DNA from: Pyrus communis
Taxonomy: Eukaryota; Streptophyta; Magnoliopsida; Rosales; Rosaceae
Length of the DNA: 64,000 nucleotides
Reading direction: 5' to 3'
Assembly: GCF_963583255.1 (NCBI RefSeq)
Contig: NC_084807.1
Location: 5,746,872-5,810,871 of the forward strand
The notes under the pieces are model-generated. The model was not told the origin of the DNA. It did no database searches and saw only the letters and a program-made list of their open reading frames with translations. A program made the translations under genes and the position numbers. This document shows positions 57,198-64,000 of the stretch, in pieces. The first letter of the stretch is position 1. Each line of letters opens with the position of its first letter.

Positions 57198-58125
57198 ACT
57201 GCCAGTATTCTACACTTCTAAAGTTCTTCTTGATGCAGAAACTAGATATCCGAAGATCGAGAAATTATTTTTGGGGCTAGTTGTTGCGACTCAAAAGCTC
57301 AGACTATATTTTTAAGCTCATATAGTCATCGTTATGACTTAATATCCTCTATGATCAATCCTACATGGTCTAGATGCTTCTCAGCGAGTAGTGAAATGGG
57401 CGTTGGAACTTGGCCAATATGGCCTAGTTTTTTGACCCCGTACAGTGATAAAGGCTTAAGCTTTGGCAGACTTCATAATAGAATTCACGCTTAGCCTAGG
57501 CAACGTAGTGGAACGGCCAAACGACAGCCCAGAGGCAGCCAAGCACACCCTAGCCGTGCTTGCTCTACTCGATGGAGACTTTTGGAATTTGCATGTCGAC
57601 GGCGCATCTAACTACAACGGCTTGGGAACAGGCGTGGTCCTTGTCACCCTAGACGGTTCAATGCTCGAGAAAGCGATCATTCTAAGCTTCAAGGCATACA
57701 ACAATGAAGCAGAGTACAAAGCCCTAATAGAAAGCCTCCGAATGGCAAAAAAGTTGGCGGTAAAAAAGCTTGCAATTCATTCTGATTCGCAGCTAATCAC
57801 TAGCCAGACTACTGAGGAGTACACTACAAAACATCTGAAGATGGCGCAATACCTAGACAAGGTACGAAAACAACTTGAGACCTTTCAGACTTACACCCTC
57901 ATTCAAGTTCTGCGGGCAGACAACGCCCACACGGACATGCTAGCTGGCCTAGGCTCCGCCCTCAACCATCAATTCAAACGCTCTATTCCGATGGATTATC
58001 TAGACAAGCCAAGCATAGAGGTAGAGCCAGCAGAAGAGATGTCACAGGTTAGTACAACTCCAAACTGGCAAGATTCCATTATAGACTACCTGGTCAATGA
58101 CACACTTCCTATGGAAAGATTGTAG
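57198..58125 (+). pseudogene. Gypsy RNase H (Tat type, with additional RNase H domain)
   Basis: 57463-58125 is open for 220 codons: 'FWNLHVDGASNYNGLGTGVV' (first catalytic Asp), 'NNEAEYKALIESLRMAKKL' (Glu), 'IHSDSQLITSQ' (second Asp), 'LRADNAHTDMLAGLGSAL' (last Asp). This is the archaeal-type RNase H found in Tat elements. The degenerate first RNase H precedes it at about 57120-57460, with stops. Confidence 0.87.
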
Positions 58126-58139
58126 TCTAGAAAGCTCTA

Positions 58140-59301
58140 AACAAATGCATCACGATAATAAATGTGGAACGACATTTTCATCCAAAGATCCTACACTGGA
58201 CCACATCTCCGCTGCCTAGCGTTTCCAGACGACCTAAAGCTTTTTAGTTCAATCCACAAAGGTGTTTGTGGAAATCACTCCGGAGGCCGATCCTTAGCAT
58301 AGAAGGCTCTTATCGTAGGCTATTACTGGCCTACTATGCATTAAGACATTAAGGAATTAGTACAAAAGTGCGATAGCTACCAACGATATAAGCCGATACC
58401 AACACTGCCTGCCAGCGAACTACATCCGTAGACAAGTTTTTGGCCGTTCATACAGTGGGTAATCGACTTGGTATGACCAATGCTGCTCTCTACTGGGGGT
58501 AGAGGCATGATGATCGTGGCGACTGACTACTTCACCAAGTGGGTGGAAGTAGAGCCCATGACAACCATAACACAGATGGACATAAAACGCTTCATATGGA
58601 GGAACATCATTTGCCGATTTGGCATCCCTCAATCCATCGTCATGGATAACGGCCTGTAATTCGTAAGCACAGATTTGGCAAAGTTCTTTAAAAAATATAC
58701 CATCAAGCAGCACATGTCCACTCTAAGGTATCCCTAAGGCAATGGGCAGGCTGAAGCATTCAACAAGACGATTCTCGACTGCTTCAAGAAATCCCTCTTT
58801 GACAAGATGGGAAAATGGCCAGACGAACTCCTTGGATGTCTATGGGCGTATCACATAACCAAACGACGAGCAATCGGTGAGACTTCTTTCCCTTTGGCAT
58901 TTGGTTCAGAAGCAATCATTCCTCCTAATAGCATCGTGCCAAGTATCAACACTCTACTGCCAAGCATCGAGCAGAATAAAAAAGAGATGGTTAGAAATCT
59001 AAATCTAGTAGAAAAGAAACACGAGAAGGTCATCACTCGTATCATAACCTACCAGCAGCTGCTCCTCTCCAGCTATAACAAAAGGGCCAAGATCCGACAG
59101 TTCCAACCTGAAGATCTAGTTCTAAGAAAAACCTTCATTACTACCCGTAGAGAAAGCTCCAAAAAATTGGATCCCATTTGGGAAGGTCCGTACAATATTA
59201 GTTGAGTAGGCGGCAAGGGTAGTTACACCCTCGCCACCATGAATGACAAAGAGATAAAAAATCAGTGGAATGATTACAATCTGAACAAGTACCATACGTG
59301 A
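58140..59301 (+). pseudogene. Gypsy integrase, nonsense-mutated
   Basis: Zinc-binding region (about 58260-58400, 'HKGVCGNHSGG' and 'CDSYQRY', where the second Cys of the CxxC pair is Tyr). Catalytic core 'ATDYFTKWVEVEP', 'DNGL', 'GNGQAEAFNKTILDCFKKSL'. C-terminal part 'KLDPIWEGPYNIS' and a last codon before TGA at 59299-59301. In-frame stops fall at CAA/CGA/TGG positions of the family. From 58807 it is open for 132 codons. Confidence 0.87.
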
Positions 59302-60430
59302 CCTCTCGCTACATTAAAGCTTGAAGACTCAAGCAGGTCGACGGGCACCACCTCGCAAAGGTGAGGATTATCCAATTGTTATGTAGTTCCTACTTTACAG
59401 CTAAGTTTTCGTTCGTTTCACTCGTTTTTCAATGAGGAATTCATAAGTAATTTATAACTTGGCTCGACCGTATGCTTACAACAACTGACTATTCCTGCAC
59501 TTTAAAAGAAGACTGCGCTCTTCTTAGGGACTTAATGTAGGAATTATGCCCCCTTAGGGACCAACCATGCTCTCCAGTGCGAGAGGGTAAACCAATTCCC
59601 CAACCCATATGGGTTTACTCTTCAATGTGGGAGGATAAACTATACGTTCTGAATATCCAGACGTGGATAAGTCTGGGTGCCCTAGTATAACTAGGTGCAC
59701 GATGGCTTACGTCGGGATTCCTAGAAGTAGCCACAATGGTCTTTTTCAAGGCTTAGCTAACTGAAGGATTTTGGGTCTCTTGGCCTAATCCATGGGGAAC
59801 CAGGCCTCAGAAATAGAGGATGCACATTACGCAATACGCCATATGGACGGCTACCCTGGAACCCTAAAGCTGTTATCAAGTGCACTAAGGTAGCCTACGG
59901 TTTCTAAAATACTGTCTACAGCTTGCCATTAGAGCAATAAGCTACGCTAAACTTATACAACCGCATATTTTTGTGAAAGGTTAAACAAGTTGGCGTGCAT
60001 ATACGAAGTTTTATCCATTGCCAACATGTTATGTAGTCGATAAGCTTCACTTCTACCAATGCGAGGAATGATCGTTTTGATCTACACTAATTCCTAAAGT
60101 GTTGTGATACTTACTACGCAACCCACATAATTGGTTACATAAAAAGCAATGAGTTCTCCTAGACCTTTGCTTATGAAATTCCATACAATTGTGTACTTTT
60201 GATACGAAAGGTTAGCAAATTTCATCACCCAAAAATCTTTAGTATATTGTGATGTAGGCCACACAGCAAGGTTGGGCGTAAATAAAAGAAATGAAGATGA
60301 AAAAAAACGAAGAAAACAAGTTTATTAAATTTTCTAGCAAAATTGATAAACAACTAGCAAAGGCCGAAAGAGTTCAAGCAAAGCAAAAAGCAACAAGTAA
60401 AACAAAGAAAATCTTAAAGGCTACCTAGAA
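59302..60430. other. Non-coding spacer of the gypsy element
   Basis: Lies between the pol stop and the antisense ORF. No coding homology is recognised on either strand. A-rich tract near 60300. Confidence 0.45.
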
Positions 60431-62570
60431 GACCACTCTTCAGCAGCTTGGACATCCCACGACTACTCGGTCGCCACGCCTTCAGCAGCCGCAACGCTTC
60501 CAGTAGCGACATTATCCGACACTTCACCCTCGACTGCCCTAGCCTAAGCACAAACTTCTCCGACTACTTCACCAATGAAAGCCTTGAACGTAAAGGCAGG
60601 AAAATCTTCTGGAGAAATAAAGAAGGTCTCGAAGTCTTTTCCAGCAAACTCGAAATCAGATAGCCTACCAAATAGATGATTTACATAACCCAGCTTGTAG
60701 AAATCGACCTGACTCTAAGCAAGTGAAGTCTCGAATCCAACTTTCTCACCCTTCACCTGCTCATTCTCCTCGAGCAGACCAACACAGATGCGATGTAGCT
60801 TATCCACTTTTTTCTTCAGACTTTCGTTGATCTTCAATGCGCCTTAGAGTTTCAACACTTGGGTATCTAGCCTACCGACGATCGTCTTGAAGTGGATCAC
60901 TTGATTATAAGCAGCAATCAACACTTCATCCTTTGCATAAGCAGTAGAACGAAATTCTAAGACGGCACGCTCAAGATCTTGAATCTGAGGTATGTAACAA
61001 CCAATCTCTTTCTCTGCATTTTCGTACTTAACTTGGATCATGTCAAGCCTAGTCTTCAACTCAACAGAGATATCGGGGCAGAAATATTAGACCCTTTCAA
61101 AGCAACAAGCTCAGATTCCAACCTCTTGATCTCTTGATCTTCTCGGCTAAGGAATAAGCTTCAGCTGTTATAGTCTTTGCCACCCTCTTGGTAGCCTTGA
61201 TATCCTCTTGGTCAAGAAGCATAGACTCAGCTGCCAGAATTGTCATTTTCTACATCATAGCAACCAGAGCAGTCTTCCTATATTCAGTCGTATGTTTCGC
61301 AAAGGAACTCGGGCTGACAATCCCTTTAACGTCATTAACAAACTTCGCACACGCATCCATGTCTTCAAGAAGATCCGGTTTCAAGAGCGCATAAATCTCA
61401 ACAGCCTCTCTTCCCTAGAAACAGGTTTGGTGGATTTCTCACAATTGCCCATGCAAGCATTCTTCTCTTTCTCAACAGAAGAATCAATCTCAACAGCGAG
61501 GGGAATGGGTTTTAGCACTACTTTAGCAGCAGAGTCCACCTTATTGCTCTTCATAGTAGCAAGTCTCTCCAAAAGTGAACCAGATTTAACCCCCAATAGA
61601 CGTTTTGGCACAAATTTTGGTACTAAAGGCACGATGGAACCTCTACATTGTGCGATCCTATTAGTAATCGTACTAGCCACCTTTGGCAGAACAGGTGTCA
61701 TGGGCTCAGATCTAGCAGCCTCATCTTTCTTCCCCTTGGAATAAGTTACGTCAATCACAAGCTTATTAGTGGCAGGCAGACTCTCACGAGCAGCGGAGGA
61801 AGTTTTCATTTTTTTTCTCAGCTGGCATCTCTTGAGCAGGTGGGGAAGATCTCTTTTTTCAACCTTTGTTCAACGATGGAAATCGGACGAGCCAATGCCT
61901 CCGTCTTAATTTGTTTTATCTCTTCTCTCGGGGCCAACCCACCTTTCTCCCAGTGAAAATGACTAAGCAACCAACGTCACTCATGGTACTCAAAAGGGAT
62001 GCCTAGTGCAACATGCACCTTCTTCGTATCTGGATAAGTCTTGGGAGTTGAGCCAAATTCTAAATCTACATAAGCAGAAGAGAACAATCAATAAATTAGA
62101 GAGTAGATAAGAAAAAGTACAAAGCAGCCTAGAGACTAAGCAATCTACTTACCAGTGATGAAAGTCGTTGGAACACACAACTTAGGGGAACAATCAGCCT
62201 CTCACTCTCCGCTTATCTCCAAAGTCTTTTTGGCCCAATCAAGATCTCCCTTGCTCAAATGATCGAAGAGCCTATGATGAGATTGCAGTTGCCCGACTCC
62301 TTCAATATGGCCTATGTAAAAAAAGTACCAAAATTCATTGACGGTCAAATCCAAGTTGAAGAATTGGCTAAGATTGAGGAATCCCACCATCTCATGGGCC
62401 GCATGAGGAGAACATTGTGCGGAGGCACACTTCATGGAGCAAAGCACTTCTTCGAAGAAACGCGGTGTGGGAAAAGTAAATCCCAACACAAAGTAGTGAA
62501 GGTGAAACTTGATGGTTCTCTGAGCCCTACTACATGGCTCACGATTGATCCCTTCCTTGACACGCTTCAC
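60430..62570 (-). pseudogene. Antisense ORF of the Tat element ('putative plant transposon' type), spliced
   Basis: Runs opposite to pol. The N-terminal part (62570-62202, MKRVKEGINREP...) contains 'FHLHYFVLGFTFPTPRFFEE' and 'AHEMVGFLNLSQFFNLDLTV', the pattern of the gypsy-type 'putative plant transposon' domain (Transposase_28-like). A TGG-to-TGA change stops it at about 62202. Then follows a likely 87-bp intron, 62152-62066 (donor 'actg|gtaagt', acceptor 'tatgtag'). The next part reads 'DLEFGSTPKTYPDTKKVHVA'. Later come a Ser/Lys-rich region (61809-61381), a coiled-coil piece ('ENAEKEIGCYIPQIQDLERA', 61059-60844) and an acidic/alanine-rich tail to about 60440. Function unknown; frameshifts and stops make it inactive here. 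Confidence 0.75.
62066..62152 (-). other. Predicted 87-bp intron of the antisense ORF
   Basis: GTAAGT donor (62152 downward) and 'tatgtag' acceptor (AG at 62067-62066). Homology of the kind expected for the protein is present on both sides ('VPTTFIT' before, 'DLEFGS' after), in an order and spacing fitting a splice. Confidence 0.65.
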
Positions 62571-62969
62571 ACTGTCCCCGATGGAATGGCATACCTAAAT
62601 GGCTTGTTCTCGTACATTTACGTTATGTTTCTTTAGTTATTTTAGTTCTTTATGCTTCTTTTGTGTGTTTTCAGGTTCTAAGGGCAAAGTATGCAAAAGG
62701 ATGCCTTTTGGAGCCTTTTGGAGCAAATTAGAGATTGGAATGGATATCATATGCTTGGAGCCAAAAGGATGGACGAAATTGAAGACTTGAAGTAGGAAAG
62801 TTAAATCCTAAAAAGACCTCATGTTTGAGCATCATTGAAAACTCCTACGCATTTTAGAACACAAAAACAACATTCCTAGCAACCTTAGGACATTGTCGTG
62901 TGTTTCCTTGTGTCTCCCTTCCTTGCCATGCAAGGAAGGGCTTTGTTCCCTATTTTAAATACTTAAACA

Positions 62970-63080
62970 CTACCACATATCATTCACCACTTATCATATC
63001 ATACATTCATTTATCACTTATCATAATCATTCACTTATCACTTAACATATCATACACTTATCACTTATCACTCATAATCA
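62970..63080 (+). repeat. 'cacttatcat'-rich simple repeat
   Basis: Repeated CACTTATCA/ATCATACA words, imperfect. Confidence 0.75.
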
Positions 63081-63109
63081 TCTACACATTTCAACCATTT
63101 AAACACATG

Positions 63110-63262
63110 TACTTCACCTACAACATCCACCTACTTCACCTACAACCTACACCTACTTCACCTACAACATCCACCTACTTCACCTACAACATCCACCTAC
63201 ACCTACTTCACCTACAACATCCACCTACTTCACCTACAACATCCACCTACTTCACCTACAAA
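63110..63262 (+). repeat. 22-bp minisatellite, about 7 copies
   Basis: Unit TACTTCACCTACAACATCCA plus CC. One copy is changed to 'aacctacacc', and one has a 6-base insertion ('tacacc'). Confidence 0.93.
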
Positions 63263-63293
63263 TGACATAGCCATATGTTCCCTCCACTACTCC

Positions 63294-63301
63294 TATAAAT
63301 A
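63294..63301 (+). promoter_or_regulatory. TATA-like box (TATAAATA)
   Basis: TATAAATA lies 32 bases after the minisatellite and before a C/A-rich leader. This is a plausible LTR promoter, unconfirmed. Confidence 0.45.
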
Positions 63302-63479
63302 CCCTTGCATTCATTCATTCAAAAACATCTCATTTCATACACAACACATTACAAACACATTCTCCCTTCCCTAGCCGTGAGCTTCCCATCCATTCCCTTA
63401 TAATCCAAACACCACTCCTCATCCATTTCCATAATCCCCCAAACCTCACCTTAGACCTTGTGCTACAACAACGAGGAAG

Positions 63480-63673
63480 ATAAGAGGGCCTAAACGTTCA
63501 TACAATTCAAGTGTGAGTTGTTGGAATGTTTAGGTGTTTCTTTGATTTCAAAGTTTAAATTTAATTCTCTTTGTTTTGTACGTATGAGGAATGGAAGAGA
63601 AGAGTGCCTAAACGTTCATACAATTCAAGTTTGAGTTGTTGGAATGTTTAGGTGTTTCTTTGATTTCAAAGTT
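63480..63673 (+). repeat. ~76-bp duplication, spacing 118 bp
   Basis: 'gcctaaacgttcatacaatt' to 'ctttgatttcaaagtt' occurs at 63480-63555 and 63598-63673 with a few substitutions. Confidence 0.9.
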
Positions 63674-64000
63674 ATGAGGAACTAAACCCCCTTTAGCTAG
63701 GGGGTGATTCGAAACTATGTTTATATTTGCAATATGAATTGATTAACTTTCGTTGGAATTTCATAAGTTGTGGATTCAATTTGTTTAACCGTTTGTTTGA
63801 TAACTTATTTATGAATGTTTATTAAGAATGCGCGCTTAATTTTCATGCATAAATATGACGCTAGAATATAAGTGAATTTCACCTAATCGTTATGAACTTA
63901 TATTCACAAGTAGTGGAGGTTGCTTATAAACAATCGCGTTAAATGAATTCTTGGCACGAGTTTCATGCTCATCATAGTAACGAATGCCTCGTCAACACTT

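Larger units (their letters stand above)
54895..62600 (+). mobile_element. Ty3/gypsy retrotransposon, Tat-type, 5'-truncated and decayed
   Basis: Order on plus: end of gag, protease region, RT, connection/RNase H, integrase, then ~1.1 kb non-coding and an antisense ORF. Gag before about 54895 and the 5' LTR are missing. A 3' LTR could not be delimited. The RNase H with an extra domain and the reverse-oriented ORF 3' of pol are known from the Tat lineage (for example Grande and Retand). Many nonsense codons make it inactive. Confidence 0.85.
62601..64000. other. Probable LTR/leader of another retroelement
   Basis: A new sequence type begins near 62600 after the antisense ORF. It has a minisatellite, a TATA-like box and a 118-bp-spaced duplication, but no coding frame that I recognise. 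No partner LTR lies in the window, so the element probably continues beyond 64000. Confidence 0.4.

Noticed and set aside
63110..63262. Regular repeats that might look like a CRISPR array
   Set aside because: Units are contiguous without spacers; it is a minisatellite in a plant genome.

Overview
This is a plant nuclear window. The genes have short exons with GT-AG introns, there are long AT-rich intergenic stretches, Copia and Ty3/gypsy LTR retrotransposons, Mutator-type MITEs, a Helitron and many microsatellites. Repeat style and protein relatedness suggest a woody rosid, probably Rosaceae (apple/pear-like). That is an impression, not a search result.

Layout. 1-6.7 kb is a nested set of inverted and direct repeats with fold-back cores and one small Mutator-like MITE (1514-1736). 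6.7-13.6 kb holds direct repeats and a 1.35-kb Mutator-like element with a 10-bp target duplication (9142-10495). A solo LTR (13597-14471, target duplication GTTAT) and a decayed Copia pol (14.84-15.88 kb) follow. 16.6-24.9 kb is a tandem duplication of a 1.77-kb unit carrying the promoter and first exon of a glutamate receptor-like gene. The second unit is split by a ~4.76-kb non-autonomous Helitron (18475-23239), and the first unit preserves the empty site. 24.9-27.9 kb is tandem-repeat sequence with a 26-G run. 30138-34106 is a Copia element with both LTRs and perfect 5-bp target duplications, lying in the glutamate-receptor intron.

Three genes look intact: a GLR ion channel (+, exons between 23397 and 37353, 868 aa predicted), tubulin-folding cofactor A (+, 39939-41552, 114 aa), and a DUF1005 protein (-, 42345-44245, 434 aa, with a 2.7-kb 5'UTR intron). 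The last two are convergent. 47.3-53.9 kb is gene-free. A glycine-rich-protein-A3-like exon at 53958-54171 is broken.

54.9-62.6 kb is a 5'-truncated Tat-type gypsy element. Its pol (+) is interrupted mainly by nonsense changes, and a spliced antisense ORF lies 3' of pol. The last 1.4 kb looks like the LTR or leader of another element, with minisatellites and a TATA-like box.

The three genes are unrelated functionally: calcium/cation signalling, tubulin folding, and an unknown function. The most interesting biology is the GLR locus. Its promoter plus signal-peptide exon was duplicated, one copy's promoter was split from its upstream sequence by a Helitron, and intron 1 was enlarged by a Copia insertion, while the whole reading frame stayed open.
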